Positions 6,534 to 16,891 are shown, numbered from the stretch's first letter. The stretch: 39,063 nucleotides of DNA from Lactobacillus sp. HBUAS51381 (GCF_012641095.1 NZ_JAAVSC010000026.1:1-39063), one strand, 5' to 3'. Notes: generated by a model from the letters alone, not told the origin. Numbers and translations are program-made.

Positions 6534-7945
6534 TAATTTCCCTTTCTCCACCGCGTCCCTTGGGGCGTGTCTTCCAAGATAATCCCTTGGTTTTTCAATT
6601 GTTCACGAATTTCATCGCTACGTTCAAAGTTCCGGTTCTTCCGGGCGGCCAATCGTTCGTCGATCAGTGCCTGAATCCGGTCGTCGTCCAACGTGGCGGC
6701 TTCGGCCAGCTTGACCCCAAACACACTGAGTAGATCCGCTAAGGTCTGCCGAATGAATTTAAGGGTGCCGCTAAAGACCACCGGCCGTTCCGCGTACACG
6801 TTACCCAGCCGGGCCAGGTCGTGGACTTTCGCAACCCCATTTTGGACGTTAAAGTCATCGTCCATGGCATCGTTGTAATCCGCAATAATCTGGCGAGTTT
6901 CCTGTTCCACCTTGGGGTCGTTACCGGCCTCGGCATCCTTCAGGCGGTACCCCATGTTGTTGTAAGCCGTCTGGAGCCGTTCCAGGTTGCGAGCCGCCGT
7001 ATCCAAGTTACGTTGGCTGTATTGAATCGGCCGGCGGTACTGGGTGGTCGCCATGAAGAAGCGCAACGTCTGCGGATCGACCGTCTTCAGTAGGTCATGG
7101 ACCGTCACAAAGTTGCCCAGCGACTTACTCATCTTTTCGTTTTCATCGCCAACTGTGACGAACCCGTTGTGTAACCAGTAATGGACAAAGGTCTTGCCCG
7201 TCTTGGCCTCACTCTGAGCGATTTCATTTTCATGATGGGGGAAGGTCAGATCCTCGCCGCCACCGTGAATGTCAAAGGTGTCGCCCAAATAGTGCGTCGA
7301 CATGACCGAGCACTCAATGTGCCAGCCCGGTCGCCCGGCACCCCACGGCGATGGCCAGGAGATTTCACCCGGTTTAGCGCCCTTCCACAGGGCAAAGTCC
7401 ACGGGATCTTCCTTGCGGGCGGTCTCCTCATCATTGGTATGCTGAGACGCCCCCTCTTCCAGTTCGTCCAGATTCTGATGAGACAACTCACCGTAGTGGG
7501 CAAATTTATGGGCCCGGTAGTACACGTCCCCATCTACTGGGTAGGCGTACCCCTTGTCGATTAAATCCTGCACGAACGAAATGATTTCCGGAATGTGTTC
7601 GGTCGCCCGGGGATTGGCCGTGGCCGGCTCAATGTTGAGGGCCGCAGTGTCTTCCTTGAAGGCCTTGATGAACCGATCGCCCAATTCGGGAACGGTAATG
7701 CCCAGCTTTTTCGCTTGCTTAATCATTTTATCGTCAACGTCGGTAAAGTTCGAAATATACTTGACTTGATAGCCCCGGTATTCGAAGTACCGCCGGATGG
7801 TATCAAAGGCAATGGCACTCCGCGCGTTTCCAATATGGATATAGTTATAAACGGTGGGGCCACAGACGTACATGTTGACCACGCCGGGGGTAATTGGTTC
7901 GAACGTTTCCTTTCGGCGGGTCATGGTATTGAATACTTTGAGCAT
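6533..7945 (-). CDS. cysS: Cysteine-tRNA ligase
   Basis: Class I aminoacyl-tRNA synthetase charging tRNA-Cys. The 470-residue product has the zinc ligand Cys28 in YVCGPTVYN, the HIGN motif at about 37-40, the second zinc region [10 protein letters not shown], and KMSKS (about 266-270). The C-terminal anticodon-binding part ends in [15 protein letters not shown]. The ATG at 7945 is chosen because AAAGGAG lies 7 bases upstream and the protein starts [13 protein letters not shown] as usual. A promoter at 8063-8068 and about 115 bases of leader precede it; the leader has no T-box sequence. It heads the mrnC-rlmB-rae1 run. Confidence 0.97.
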   Translation of the reverse strand: MLKVFNTMTRRKETFEPITPGVVNMYVCGPTVYNYIHIGNARSAIAFDTIRRYFEYRGYQVKYISNFTDVDDKMIKQAKKLGITVPELGDRFIKAFKEDTAALNIEPATANPRATEHIPEIISFVQDLIDKGYAYPVDGDVYYRAHKFAHYGELSHQNLDELEEGASQHTNDEETARKEDPVDFALWKGAKPGEISWPSPWGAGRPGWHIECSVMSTHYLGDTFDIHGGGEDLTFPHHENEIAQSEAKTGKTFVHYWLHNGFVTVGDENEKMSKSLGNFVTVHDLLKTVDPQTLRFFMATTQYRRPIQYSQRNLDTAARNLERLQTAYNNMGYRLKDAEAGNDPKVEQETRQIIADYNDAMDDDFNVQNGVAKVHDLARLGNVYAERPVVFSGTLKFIRQTLADLLSVFGVKLAEAATLDDDRIQALIDERLAARKNRNFERSDEIREQLKNQGIILEDTPQGTRWRKGN

Positions 7946-8062
7946 CGCGAGACTCCTTTCGCGTAACTTATTTATATTTTTCGTCGTTTCGACTATTGAA
8001 GACCGTTTCCTGAGGGGTTCCCCCACCGGAATCGTTCCCCAGTCATCGAATGAGTTAGCTCC

Positions 8063-8089
8063 ATTGTAGCATACCCGACCGGTTCACAA
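8063..8089 (-). promoter_or_regulatory. Promoter of cysS
   Basis: Minus-strand TACAAT (8068-8063) preceded by TGC gives an extended -10; TTGTGA lies 15 bases upstream. It falls right after the gltX terminator, so the cysS operon has its own promoter. Confidence 0.6.
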
Positions 8090-8127
8090 AAAGCCGAATG
8101 GGTGGCAAAATGCCCCTCATCCGGCTT
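8087..8127 (-). terminator. Terminator of gltX
   Basis: Minus-strand AAGCCGGATGAGGGGCA pairs, with two small mismatches, with TGCCACCCATTCGGCTT; five T follow. Confidence 0.85.
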
Positions 8128-8140
8128 CTTTACCAAATGA

Positions 8141-9631
8141 TTAGCCTTCGAGTTGGGCTAACGTTTGGTGAATGTGTTGTAAGGCCGTCTTGCGACCGAC
8201 TAATTCAATTGATTCAGGTAATTCTGGACCGTGCATTTCGTGGGTGACGGCAATTCGGATTGGCATCCATAATTGACGACCCTTGATCCCGGTCTTGGCT
8301 TGGACCCGCTTGATCACGTGGAAGATTTCAACGGAGTCAAACAAATCGAGCTTTTCGATCTCTTCAGCGAAAGCCTTCAAGACCACCGGTGCCGTGTCAT
8401 TGCTGATTTCTTCTAAGGCATCGCCCGTCACCTGTTCGGGTTCTTCAAAGAAGACGGAAGCCATGTCATTGATCTGGGCCATGTAGCTCATTTGACGCTT
8501 GTACAAGTTGATCAATTGACGCGACCATTCGATGGTACTGGTGTCTGGGTTAGCCGGCACGTTCCCCGCCTTGATCAGTTGCTTCAGGGCCAAGTCCATG
8601 ATCGTACTGTCATCGGCATCCTTAACGTAGCGGTTGTTGATCCATTCCAGCTTGTCGCCATCAAAGGTCGCTGGTGACTTGCTCAAACGGGTTTCATCGT
8701 ACATCTTGATGAACTGCTTGCGGTTGAAGATTTCGTCTTCGCCCACTGGTGACCAGCCCAACAACAGAATGAAGTTGAACATGGCTTCTGGCAGGTAACC
8801 CAAGTCGCGGTACTGTTCGATGAATTGTAGAACGGATTCATCACGCTTGGACAACTTCTTACCGGTGTCCTTGCTGATGATCAAGCTCATGTGGCCGAAC
8901 TTAGGCGCTTCCCAGCCAAAGGCTTCGTAGATCATCAGTTGCTTAGGCGTGTTGGCCACGTGGTCATCACCACGGAAGACATGGCTAATGGCCATCTTGT
9001 GGTCATCCACAACCACGGCAAAGTTGTAGGTTGGCATGCCATCGCGCTTGGCAATGACAAAGTCCCCACCGATGGTATCGGAGTTAAAGGACACGTTGCC
9101 CTTAACCATATCATCCCAGGCGTAGATCTTATCCTTAGGGACGCGGAACCGAATCACCGGCTTCAAGCCCTTGGCCTTAGCGGCATCAATGGCGGCCTGA
9201 CGTTCTTCATCAGACATCCCAGCGTATTCGTATTCGTAATGGGGCATTTCATTGTTGGCTTTTTGGGCCTCACGGTCGGCTTGTAATTCATCTTCCGTCC
9301 GGTAAGATTCGTAAGCCTTGCCTTCGTCCAACAACTGTTGGATCAGTGGCGTATAAATATCGCGACGTTCGGATTGCCGGTAAGGACCATAGTCCCCACC
9401 AACATCGGGACCTTCGTCCCAGTCTAGACCTAACCACTTCAGGTTTTCGAGCTGGCTTCTTTCACCATCCGCGATGTTCCGCTTCGTATCGGTATCTTCG
9501 ATTCTGATGATAAATTTACCCTTATTGTGCCGGGCAAATAAGTAATTAAAAATCGCTGTCCGGGCATTACCAATGTGCAAATGACCGGTAGGACTCGGTG
9601 CATACCGAACCCGAATTGAATTTTTCGCCAA
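8141..9631 (-). CDS. gltX: Glutamate-tRNA ligase
   Basis: Class I synthetase; in lactobacilli it normally charges both tRNA-Glu and tRNA-Gln, the latter corrected by the GatCAB amidotransferase. The 496-residue protein shows [17 protein letters not shown] (HIGH-type motif near 17-22), RIEDTDTKR, and the KLSKR motif in [15 protein letters not shown]. The start is the TTG at 9631, which begins [16 protein letters not shown] as in relatives; AGAGG lies about 10 bases upstream, a weak site. It follows yacL and ends at a clear terminator. Confidence 0.96.
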   Translation of the reverse strand: MAKNSIRVRYAPSPTGHLHIGNARTAIFNYLFARHNKGKFIIRIEDTDTKRNIADGERSQLENLKWLGLDWDEGPDVGGDYGPYRQSERRDIYTPLIQQLLDEGKAYESYRTEDELQADREAQKANNEMPHYEYEYAGMSDEERQAAIDAAKAKGLKPVIRFRVPKDKIYAWDDMVKGNVSFNSDTIGGDFVIAKRDGMPTYNFAVVVDDHKMAISHVFRGDDHVANTPKQLMIYEAFGWEAPKFGHMSLIISKDTGKKLSKRDESVLQFIEQYRDLGYLPEAMFNFILLLGWSPVGEDEIFNRKQFIKMYDETRLSKSPATFDGDKLEWINNRYVKDADDSTIMDLALKQLIKAGNVPANPDTSTIEWSRQLINLYKRQMSYMAQINDMASVFFEEPEQVTGDALEEISNDTAPVVLKAFAEEIEKLDLFDSVEIFHVIKRVQAKTGIKGRQLWMPIRIAVTHEMHGPELPESIELVGRKTALQHIHQTLAQLEG

Positions 9632-9779
9632 AACGTTTGCGCCTCTTTCTCCATTTTTACGTATTTTAGGTGTTCACTGCCATCTGTGACATGACACATT
9701 GTTCTAAGTGTACAATGCTCATCCGGAAAAATAAAGGTATGTCCCTTAATCTTTCCGAAATTCGCACGTCTCCGCCCAG

Positions 9780-10943
9780 TTACCGTGAGCGTTTCGTCTT
9801 GTTCGACGACTTCTTGTTCGCATCTTCTTCAATGTTTCTACTGGAATGAACCGGCTTGGCGAAGATCATCCGCCCGGCATCGGTCTGAATGGCACTCGTG
9901 ACCACAACGTCTAATTGCTTGTTGATAAAGTACTTGCCGTCTTCAACCACGACCATCGTCCCATCATCCAAGTAGGCCACCCCTTGTTGCCGTTCCGTCC
10001 CGTTCTTAACCACCATGACGTGCAGGTTTTCACCGGGAATGACCCGCGGCTTGAGCGCATTGGCTAAGGAATTAATGTTGAGCACCTGAACATTTTGGAA
10101 CTGAATCACCTTGTTCAAGTTGTAATCGTTGGTGACGATGACGCCCCCATTTTCCTTGGCTAACCGGATCAACTTACTGTCGACCTCCGGAATATCTTCG
10201 AAGTCGCCCTCGTACATTTCGATCGGCATAATGTTTTCGTTCTGCAATTTGTTCAGAATGTCTAAACCCCGCCGACCGCGAACCCGTTTGATCGAATCAC
10301 TGGAATCCGCAATGTACTGCAGTTCATACAACACAAAGTTGGGGACCAACAGCGTCCCTTCGAGGAACCCGGTCTTCGCCAGATCATAGATTCGACCATC
10401 AATTAAAATGTTGGTGTCCAAAATCTTGTAGTGGTGAAAGTTTGGTTCAGCCGGCTTGTCCAAAACCTTCTTGGATTCCTCTTCGCTGGCCTTCTTACTC
10501 CGCGACTGGAACAACTTTCGCCATTCCTCGGCCCGAATCTTACTCAGCCGCGTCCCAATTCGAAAACCCAGGTAACCAAACAGCAACATCAGAATCCAGG
10601 GAATGACCATGCCAATGAAAAACGATGGCACCCGGAAGAGAAACGATGAGATCAGCAGAGCCAATGCCAAACTGATGATCGCCCCCAGGCTCCCGAAGAG
10701 AATGGTCATTGGGTTTTGCCGATTCAGATAGTCCTCTAGCTTACCGACCACTCGCAGGATCAATCCGGCGAACAACAGCCCTAATATAAGGAAAATAATT
10801 GCACCAATTAAAATGTTGACTAAGATATTGTTGACTAGCGGACTGGTCACCCCGACGATGTGCCAGAAGCGGGAAAGATAAGCGACACCCATGACACCCC
10901 CTAGAATGGCAAATATCACGAGAATAACTGTTTTCTTACGCAT
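9780..10943 (-). CDS. yacL: YacL-like membrane protein with PIN and TRAM domains
   Basis: The 387-residue protein has four predicted membrane helices in residues 1-130, a cytoplasmic PIN-nuclease domain at about 170-285 (ILDTNILIDGRIYDL, then EVDSKLIRLAKENGGVIVTND with conserved acidic residues) and a TRAM RNA-binding domain at about 295-360 (PGENLHVMVVKNGTERQQGV). The tail is basic. B. subtilis YacL occupies the same place beside radA and gltX. A nucleic-acid-cutting role at the membrane is suggested by the family; the substrate is unknown. GGGAGGTG precedes the ATG. It sits 45 bases after radA. Confidence 0.9.
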   Translation of the reverse strand: MRKKTVILVIFAILGGVMGVAYLSRFWHIVGVTSPLVNNILVNILIGAIIFLILGLLFAGLILRVVGKLEDYLNRQNPMTILFGSLGAIISLALALLISSFLFRVPSFFIGMVIPWILMLLFGYLGFRIGTRLSKIRAEEWRKLFQSRSKKASEEESKKVLDKPAEPNFHHYKILDTNILIDGRIYDLAKTGFLEGTLLVPNFVLYELQYIADSSDSIKRVRGRRGLDILNKLQNENIMPIEMYEGDFEDIPEVDSKLIRLAKENGGVIVTNDYNLNKVIQFQNVQVLNINSLANALKPRVIPGENLHVMVVKNGTERQQGVAYLDDGTMVVVEDGKYFINKQLDVVVTSAIQTDAGRMIFAKPVHSSRNIEEDANKKSSNKTKRSR

Positions 10944-10988
10944 ACGTTCACCTCCCTTCGCGGTGTAAAATCAAATTCTATCGACTGT

Positions 10989-12365
10989 TTAAACATCCAA
11001 GGCCAGTTTAAGTGCCTGTCGAAGCGTTGACACGCCCACAACCTGAATGCCATCCGGTGCCTTCCAGCCCTGCATATTGTTCTTGGGAACAAAGATACGT
11101 TTAAAGCCCAGCTTCTTAGCCTCGGCAACCCGCGATTCAATCCGACTGACCCGCCGAATCTCACCGGTCAGGCCAACCTCGCCGACGAAACAGTCGCTGG
11201 GTTCCGTAGCCGTATCCCGATAGCTAGACGCGATACTCATCGCAATCGCCAAGTCAATGGCGGGTTCATCCAGCTTAACCCCACCGGCCGCCTTCAAGAA
11301 AGCGTCTTGGTTCTGAAGCATCAGGTTGGCCCGCTTCTCCAAAACCGCCATCAACAGAGCCACCCGATTACGGTCCAACCCACTTGAGGTTCGTTGCGCG
11401 TTGCCAAAGACTGACGGCGAAATCAGCGCCTGGACTTCGACCAAGATCGGTCGGGTCCCTTCCATTGAGACCACAATGGCCGAACCGGTGGCGTCCTTTA
11501 ACCGTTCCTCCAGGAAGATCTCCGAGGGATTGGCGACTTCATAGAGACCGCCCTCACGCATCTCGAAGATCCCCAGTTCATTGGTCGAACCAAACCGGTT
11601 CTTCACCGCCCGTAAGATCCGGTAGGTGTGGTGCAGGTCGCCCTCAAAGTACAGAACGGTATCCACCATGTGTTCCAGAATCTTCGGCCCGGCAATCGCA
11701 CCGCCCTTGGTGACATGCCCCACCACAAAGATGGTAATGCCGTTAGTTTTGGCGATCTGCATGAGTTCACCGGTCACCGCCCGAATCTGGGAAACGGACC
11801 CGATGGCCGATTCGATCCCTGGCGCCTGCATGGTTTGCACGGAATCAATCACCACGTAATCCGGCTGCATCTCTTCGATGTTGGCGCGAATGCTGGCCAT
11901 ATCCGTTTCCGGATAGAGGTAGAGGTGGTCGCTGTTCACAACCAACCGGTCCGCGCGCATCTTGATCTGCGAGGCACTTTCTTCCCCGGAAACGTAGAGC
12001 ACCTTGCCTCCGGTCGCACTCAGCTGACCCGAAACCTGTAGGAGCAACGTGGATTTCCCAATACCGGGATCCCCGCCAATCAGGATTAACGACCCGGGGA
12101 CGATCCCGCCACCAAGCACGCGGTTGAGCTCGTGCATCTGGGTCTTCACCCGCATCTCCGTGGTGTGTTTAATCTCGTTCATCAGTTGCGGCTTGGAATG
12201 CTCCCCTGTGACCGTTGTCCGCGTTGATTGAGGCTTAGCCGCGGCCGGTGTGATAACCTCCTCGACCATGGTATTCCATTCCCCACAATTGGGGCAGCGT
12301 CCCAGGTAACGCGGCGAGCTATAATCACAATTTTGACAAACAAATTTCGTTTTCGTTTTAGCCAC
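10989..12365 (-). CDS. radA: DNA repair protein RadA
   Basis: RadA (Sms) is a hexameric DnaB-like branch-migration helicase acting in recombination, and in transformation of competent bacteria. The 458-residue product has an N-terminal zinc finger (CQNC ... CPNC), a RecA-like domain with Walker [11 protein letters not shown], the RadA-specific [11 protein letters not shown] motif, and a C-terminal Lon-protease-like domain. GTG at 12365 is favoured because the AAGGGGG site lies 6 bases upstream; the ATG two codons earlier directly abuts it. Its own extended -10 promoter and a 13-base palindrome lie in the gap after dut. Confidence 0.95.
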   Translation of the reverse strand: MAKTKTKFVCQNCDYSSPRYLGRCPNCGEWNTMVEEVITPAAAKPQSTRTTVTGEHSKPQLMNEIKHTTEMRVKTQMHELNRVLGGGIVPGSLILIGGDPGIGKSTLLLQVSGQLSATGGKVLYVSGEESASQIKMRADRLVVNSDHLYLYPETDMASIRANIEEMQPDYVVIDSVQTMQAPGIESAIGSVSQIRAVTGELMQIAKTNGITIFVVGHVTKGGAIAGPKILEHMVDTVLYFEGDLHHTYRILRAVKNRFGSTNELGIFEMREGGLYEVANPSEIFLEERLKDATGSAIVVSMEGTRPILVEVQALISPSVFGNAQRTSSGLDRNRVALLMAVLEKRANLMLQNQDAFLKAAGGVKLDEPAIDLAIAMSIASSYRDTATEPSDCFVGEVGLTGEIRRVSRIESRVAEAKKLGFKRIFVPKNNMQGWKAPDGIQVVGVSTLRQALKLALDV

Positions 12366-12401
12366 GTTCATCCCCCTTATCCGTTCGTTTTCAGCACTTT
12401 C

Positions 12402-12430
12402 ATTTTAGCATATCCAAGGGGAAATTCCCC
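12402..12430 (-). promoter_or_regulatory. radA promoter and palindrome
   Basis: Minus-strand TAAAAT preceded by TGC is a good extended -10 (about 12402-12407). Where a -35 should be lies the perfect palindrome GGGGAAATTCCCC (12418-12430). It does not match the LexA box of Gram-positives. A regulator site is possible. Confidence 0.45.
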
Positions 12431-12458
12431 ACTAGTCTATCAGTTGAAATGTAAAGAT

Positions 12459-12998
12459 TTAGTTGCGATCAGAGGACCCGAATCCACCGGTCCGTTGTTG
12501 GCTTGGAATCTGTTCGCCATCGGCCAGCAAAAAGGGCATGAAAATCCCCTGCGCAATCCGTTGGCCCTTCTTGATCACGACATCTTTTAGGCCGACATTG
12601 ACCAATTGCACAAAGATTTCGCCCTCGTTTTTGGCATTGTTATAGTAGTCCGCATCAATCACGCCCACCCCGTTTGGCAGAATCAAATTGTGCTTCAACG
12701 GGTTGCTCGAGCGATTCGCCAGCAAGAGAACCTCTCCCGGCGCCATATAAGCCTTGACCCCCGTGGGTACCAGCCAAGGTTTGAGATCATGCTGACCGGC
12801 CACCAATTCTTCGGTGGTCAACGGGTCACGGTGCCAGAGCTGCTTAAAGGCGTGCAGGAGATCATGCCGCCAAATAGAGGGAAGCGTAAAGTCCTCGGCG
12901 CACTCAAAATCATAGCCAGCCGCCTGTTGGGTCGTCCGATAAGGGACCTTAATATTTTGATTTTTATACTTACTGACAACTTCAAATCCGCGATGCAT
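12459..12998 (-). CDS. dut: dUTP diphosphatase
   Basis: Trimeric dUTPase hydrolyses dUTP to dUMP and pyrophosphate, keeping uracil out of DNA. The 179-residue product carries the family motifs: AAGYDFECAEDF (motif 1), LANRSS (motif 2), GVGVIDADYY (motif 3, with the catalytic Asp and Tyr), GQRIAQGIFMPF (motif 4) and the glycine-rich RTGGFGSSD tail (motif 5) that closes over the nucleotide. An insertion of about 35 residues after motif 1 makes it longer than the usual 145-150 residues, as in other lactobacilli. GAAGGAG precedes the ATG. It leads the dut-radA-yacL-gltX set. Confidence 0.93.
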   Translation of the reverse strand: MHRGFEVVSKYKNQNIKVPYRTTQQAAGYDFECAEDFTLPSIWRHDLLHAFKQLWHRDPLTTEELVAGQHDLKPWLVPTGVKAYMAPGEVLLLANRSSNPLKHNLILPNGVGVIDADYYNNAKNEGEIFVQLVNVGLKDVVIKKGQRIAQGIFMPFLLADGEQIPSQQRTGGFGSSDRN

Positions 12999-13192
12999 CG
13001 TGACACTCCTTCTTATATGTAAATGACTTTAATCAAAACCGCAGTGACCACTCGTCTAGGTGATGACACTAAAAGCCAATTTTAACATCCCCCACCCAGA
13101 ATACAATAGCCAGTCGGCCATGACCAACTTGTTACTAGCGTACCTACCTTTGGGCCAGAAAGCCAGTAAAAATAATCGCCAGCGAAAATTAG

Positions 13193-13221
13193 TTGACAAG
13201 ACCCCGGGGATAGACCAGAAT
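13193..13221 (+). promoter_or_regulatory. Promoter of the GNAT gene and rpiA
   Basis: TTGACA (13193-13198), 17-base spacer, CAGAAT (13216-13221). Perfect -35, weak -10. The rest of the 13000-13190 gap shows nothing else I recognise. Confidence 0.65.
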
Positions 13222-13257
13222 TAGGGATGAAACTGGTCATGAAGGGAGCAAATAACC

Positions 13258-13596
13258 ATGACGATTACGGAACGCCCCGGGGAGCTCGCCATCACCGATG
13301 ATGACCGCCTGCTGGCGAGTCTTCACTACTTGGTGTTGGACGAGACCACGTGGGTCTTGGAACAAATCTTCGTCCGGCCCGGACAACCAGCGGCCACGCT
13401 AGCTGAGCAATTGATAAAACGTTTTACCCAACTTGCCAGCACCGCCGATATCCAGTTGAAAGTGTTGGATCCGTACGCCAAACGTTACTTTGTGACCCAT
13501 CCGACCGATTTATTGGTTGCCCATCAGCTCCCCGTGAGTGGTGCGGCGGCCGTACGACCAGTCGCTTTACGCTTAAACCACACAGAAGAGGAGTAG
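13258..13596 (+). CDS. YjdJ-like GNAT-fold protein
   Basis: A 112-residue protein resembling the short GCN5-related acetyltransferase family of YjdJ: RLLASLHYLVLDETTWVLEQIFVRPGQ is a beta-rich core, followed by a helix (AATLAEQLIKRFTQLA) where acetyl-CoA would bind and LKVLDPYAKRYFVTHP, the conserved C-terminal strand and Tyr-x-x-HP ending. The usual Q/R-x-x-G-x-A pyrophosphate loop is replaced by PGQPAATLA, so cofactor binding may be altered. GAAGGGAG precedes the ATG, and the stop lies 6 bases before rpiA, so the two are co-transcribed. The substrate is unknown. Confidence 0.7.
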   Translation: MTITERPGELAITDDDRLLASLHYLVLDETTWVLEQIFVRPGQPAATLAEQLIKRFTQLASTADIQLKVLDPYAKRYFVTHPTDLLVAHQLPVSGAAAVRPVALRLNHTEEE

Positions 13597-13602
13597 TTAT
13601 AT

Positions 13603-14289
13603 ATGGATCAAAACGCATTAAAAGCCCTTGTTGGCCAAGAAGCTGTTAAGTACGTTGAAGATGGCATGATCTTAGGGATTGGGACCGGCTCGACCGTTCG
13701 TTACATGATTGACGCCTTAGGCAAGCGGGTCAAGGAAGAAGGCCTGCACATTATCGGGGTCGCAACTTCAGACCGCTCCGCTAAGCAAGCCGAATCTTTA
13801 GGCATCACCATCAAACAATTGGATGACGTCGATCACCTCGACCTAACCATTGATGGCGCCGATGAAATCGATGATAACTTCCAAGGCATCAAGGGTGGCG
13901 GTGCTGCTCACTTATGGGAAAAGATTGTGGCCATTAACTCCACCAAGAACATGTGGATCGTGGACGAAAGCAAGATGGTTCACCACTTAGGTAAGTTCCC
14001 CCTCCCCTTGGAAGTCATTCCATTCGGTTCCAGCCACGTCTTAGAAAAACTAGACAAGATGGACTTACACCCAACCTTCCGGATGAAGGAAGACGGGAGC
14101 CACGTTCTGACTGACTCGAAGAACTACATCATCGACCTGCATCTCGGTCGTATCGACCATCCACACGAACTTGCCAACACGTTGAATGGCATCGTGGGCG
14201 TTGTCGAACATGGGTTGTTCTTGGACACGGTCAACACGGTAATCGTGGGTCGTCAAGACGGACCAGAAGTCTTGAACGCACGGGACTAA
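13603..14289 (+). CDS. rpiA: Ribose-5-phosphate isomerase A
   Basis: Interconverts ribose 5-phosphate and ribulose 5-phosphate in the pentose phosphate pathway, central for heterofermentative lactobacilli and nucleotide synthesis. The 228-residue protein has [14 protein letters not shown] (phosphate loop, about 26-40), [14 protein letters not shown], the [11 protein letters not shown] catalytic segment, [16 protein letters not shown] and DESKMV with the catalytic lysine. GAGGAG stands before the ATG. It is 6 bases behind the GNAT gene and ends at a terminator. Confidence 0.97.
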   Translation: MDQNALKALVGQEAVKYVEDGMILGIGTGSTVRYMIDALGKRVKEEGLHIIGVATSDRSAKQAESLGITIKQLDDVDHLDLTIDGADEIDDNFQGIKGGGAAHLWEKIVAINSTKNMWIVDESKMVHHLGKFPLPLEVIPFGSSHVLEKLDKMDLHPTFRMKEDGSHVLTDSKNYIIDLHLGRIDHPHELANTLNGIVGVVEHGLFLDTVNTVIVGRQDGPEVLNARD

Positions 14290-14312
14290 GTCAACTTAAT
14301 TTCAAAAAAATC

Positions 14313-14362
14313 AAGGGTCACGGGCCATCCGCTAGTTTAGTGGGTGACGCGCGACCCTTTTT
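14313..14362 (+). terminator. Terminator after rpiA
   Basis: AAGGGTC (14313-14319) pairs with GACCC plus TT (14353 onward) around a partly structured loop, followed by a T-run. Confidence 0.75.
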
Positions 14363-14488
14363 AATTAAACGCTGGTTATGCTTGAGTGCGCACCAACCAA
14401 TCGAAGCTCATTCGTGAATCTGACGGTGGAGTAGTGTATCATGGTCTTATGTATTAGGTTTTAAAATTTTGAAGAGCGAGGTAATGAC

Positions 14489-15295
14489 ATGGAAACGACA
14501 CAATTAAGCAACGGCGTGACCATCCCCATGTTGGGATTCGGAACTTACTTAATTGACAGTAAGGACGTCCCTGCAGCGATTAAAACGGCATTGGATGCTG
14601 GTTACCGGCATCTCGACTGCGCCCATATTTACGGCAATGAACCAGCCGTCGGTGCGGCCATCAAGGCCTCTGGCATCGATCGTTCCGACCTATTCATCAC
14701 GTCTAAGGTGTGGAATGCCGATCAGGGCTACGACAAGACCTTAGCTGCCTTTGACCAGACTTTGAACGACCTGCAATTAGACTATCTGGATCTCTACTTG
14801 ATTCACTGGCCAAATGAAGAGAACTTCGACCTCACGTTGGATACTTGGCGCGCCCTAGAAACTCTCTATCAACAAAAGAAGGTTCGGGCCATCGGGGTGT
14901 CAAACTTCTCCGCAGACCAACTCGAAAAAGTCTTCGCCATGGCAAAGGTTAAGCCAATGGTCAACCAGATCGAACGCCACCCCTACAAGGTGCAAGCCGA
15001 ATTAGGCAAGTTCGACACGGACAACGGCATTGTCAATGAAGGCTATTCCCCAATTGGTCACGGTCACTTAATCCTCGAAGATCCCGTGATTACCAAGCTG
15101 GCGGACAAGTACGGCAAGTCCCCGGCCCAAATCGTCCTGCGGTGGCAAGTCGACACCGGCTTCGTGGTCTTCCCGAAGTCATCCAAGCCAGCCCGGGTAC
15201 GGGAAAACTTTGAAATTTCTGGCTTCAACCTGACCGCAGCTGAAATCGCTGAGATCAACGCGTTGGACCAAGATAAACATTTAAACTACGACTAA
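14489..15295 (+). CDS. Aldo/keto reductase
   Basis: A 268-residue NADPH-dependent reductase of the AKR superfamily (AKR5-like, 2,5-diketo-gluconate reductase group). The (beta/alpha)8 barrel is complete. The tetrad is visible: Asp in HLDCAHIYGNE (about 43) with Tyr (about 48), Lys in TSKVW (about 73) and His in LIHWP (about 106). GVSNFS and the cofactor segment PKSSKPARVREN follow. DCAHIYGNE has Cys where most members have Thr. GAGG lies 7 bases before the ATG. It is a single-gene unit with its own terminator. The in vivo aldehyde or ketone substrate cannot be told. Confidence 0.9.
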   Translation: METTQLSNGVTIPMLGFGTYLIDSKDVPAAIKTALDAGYRHLDCAHIYGNEPAVGAAIKASGIDRSDLFITSKVWNADQGYDKTLAAFDQTLNDLQLDYLDLYLIHWPNEENFDLTLDTWRALETLYQQKKVRAIGVSNFSADQLEKVFAMAKVKPMVNQIERHPYKVQAELGKFDTDNGIVNEGYSPIGHGHLILEDPVITKLADKYGKSPAQIVLRWQVDTGFVVFPKSSKPARVRENFEISGFNLTAAEIAEINALDQDKHLNYD

Positions 15296-15314
15296 CTTGT
15301 AACGTCTAAACCAA

Positions 15315-15349
15315 AGCTTCTCGATACGTCTGGTATGGGGAAGTTTTTT
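15315..15349 (+). terminator. Terminator after the aldo/keto reductase
   Basis: CTTCTCGATAC (15317-15327) pairs with GTATGGGGAAG (15333-15343), with one mismatch and one G-U pair; TTTTTT follows. Confidence 0.85.
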
Positions 15350-15487
15350 GGTATCGGCTTTTGTGTGAAAATAAGTGCACTTCACAACATCTTTCAGTCA
15401 TTGTACCCAACCCGCGATTATCCCGTCATACCGTGCTATTTCAGCATTATCAGCTAACACGTTTGTGGGAAAACTTCAGGAACACTC

Positions 15488-15517
15488 TATACAAAAATGA
15501 GAAGATTGGGGTACAAT
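15488..15517 (+). promoter_or_regulatory. Promoter of pepC
   Basis: TATACA (15488-15493), 18-base spacer, TACAAT (15512-15517). Predicted transcription starts near 15524, which rules out the ATG at 15497 as the translation start. Confidence 0.6.
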
Positions 15518-15547
15518 GAGAGAAATACGATTAGGAGAGTGACGTCA

Positions 15548-16882
15548 TTGAGTAAAGAAATCACGGCGGACCAAACCGCCCGTTACCAACAAGCTTTAGC
15601 TGCCGACCCCACCGCAAAGGTTTTGGAACGCGCCGTCAGCCACCAAGGAATCTTAGCAACGTCAGCCGATTACGCTTCCGAGACCGACATGACTCCCGTG
15701 TTCTCTATCGATTTGGACACCGGGAAAGTGGCCAATCAAAAGCAAAGTGGCCGTTGCTGGATGTTTGCCGCATTGAACACGATGCGTCATCACTTAGCCG
15801 ACCTCTTCAACTTGAGTGACTTTGAGTTATCTCAAAACTACACCAACTTCTGGGATAAATTCGAAAAGGCCAACTACTTCTACGAAAACGTCTTGGCCAC
15901 GGCGGATCAACCCACTTCTAGCCGGAAGGTTGCCTTCTTAATGGCCACCCCCCAACAAGATGGTGGTCAATGGGACATGCTGTGCGCCATCATTGAAAAA
16001 TACGGGATCGTTCCCAAGTCTGTGATGCCTGAAACCTACAACAGTTCCAAGTCCAGCGAGCTCAACAGCACGTTGAACTTAAAGCTGCGCAAGGACGCTG
16101 TCACCTTACGGAAATTGGTTGCCGATAAGGCCAGTGACGATGACATTGCCGCTGCTAAGGATAAGATGCTGGGCGAAGTTTACCGCCTGTTGAGCTTCTC
16201 TCTCGGCGAACCCGTCAGCGAATTTGATTTCGAATACCGCGACGATGACAAGAACTACCACATCGACAAGGGCCTGACACCTAAGTCCTTCTTTGACAAG
16301 TACGTCAACTGGGACCTGTCCGACTACGTCTCCATCATCAACGCCCCAACTGCCGACAAGCCTTACAACCACACCTACACGGTTGAAATGCTGGGTAACG
16401 TGGTCAACGGCCGGCAAGTCAAGCATTTAAACGTGACGATGAAGGACTTCAAGGCTTTAGCCATCAAGCAACTTCAAGCCGGGCAATCCGTCTGGTTCGG
16501 TTGTGATGTCGGTCAATCCTCCGAACGGCAAAAGGGGATCATGGACACCAAGTACTACGACAAGGATGCCCTCTTCAATATCGACTTTTCCACCACCAAG
16601 GCCGAACGCCTGGACTACGGCGAAAGCATGATGACTCACGCCATGGTCTTGACCGGGGTCGACTTGGTCGATGGTCAACCAACCAAGTGGAAGGTTGAAA
16701 ACTCCTGGGGTGAAAAGGTCGGTACCAAGGGTTACTTCGTGATGAGCGATGCTTGGATGGACGAATACTGCTACCAAGTGGTCGTCAACAAGCAATTCTT
16801 GCCCGACGATTTAAAGCAAGTCCAAGAAACCGAAGAACCAACTGTTTTGGCCCCTTGGGATCCAATGGGTGCCTTAGCTTAA
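15548..16882 (+). CDS. pepC: Aminopeptidase C (bleomycin hydrolase family)
   Basis: A cytoplasmic thiol aminopeptidase of the papain-like C1B family that releases N-terminal residues from peptides; important for amino-acid supply in lactic acid bacteria. The 444-residue product has Gln64 and the nucleophile Cys70 in NQKQSGRCWMFAALN, His364 in MMTHAM and Asn385 in VENSWGEK, a complete catalytic set. The C-terminus ends DPMGALA, typical of the arm that reaches into the active site of the hexamer. TTG at 15548 is chosen because AGGAGAG lies 8 bases upstream and the promoter -10 sits beyond the earlier ATG. It has its own strong terminator. Confidence 0.95.
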   Translation: MSKEITADQTARYQQALAADPTAKVLERAVSHQGILATSADYASETDMTPVFSIDLDTGKVANQKQSGRCWMFAALNTMRHHLADLFNLSDFELSQNYTNFWDKFEKANYFYENVLATADQPTSSRKVAFLMATPQQDGGQWDMLCAIIEKYGIVPKSVMPETYNSSKSSELNSTLNLKLRKDAVTLRKLVADKASDDDIAAAKDKMLGEVYRLLSFSLGEPVSEFDFEYRDDDKNYHIDKGLTPKSFFDKYVNWDLSDYVSIINAPTADKPYNHTYTVEMLGNVVNGRQVKHLNVTMKDFKALAIKQLQAGQSVWFGCDVGQSSERQKGIMDTKYYDKDALFNIDFSTTKAERLDYGESMMTHAMVLTGVDLVDGQPTKWKVENSWGEKVGTKGYFVMSDAWMDEYCYQVVVNKQFLPDDLKQVQETEEPTVLAPWDPMGALA

Positions 16883-16891
16883 CTTAAAATT

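Noticed and set aside
7946-8062. Possible T-box riboswitch before cysS
   Set aside because: The leader is only about 115 bases, has no GGGTGGNACCGCG-like T-box sequence and no terminator before the start codon. A GGGG-GAA-CCCC hairpin alone is not enough.
9632-9779. Possible T-box or riboswitch before gltX
   Set aside because: About 148 bases with a CATTGT/ACAATG hairpin, but no T-box sequence or terminator, and no convincing promoter.
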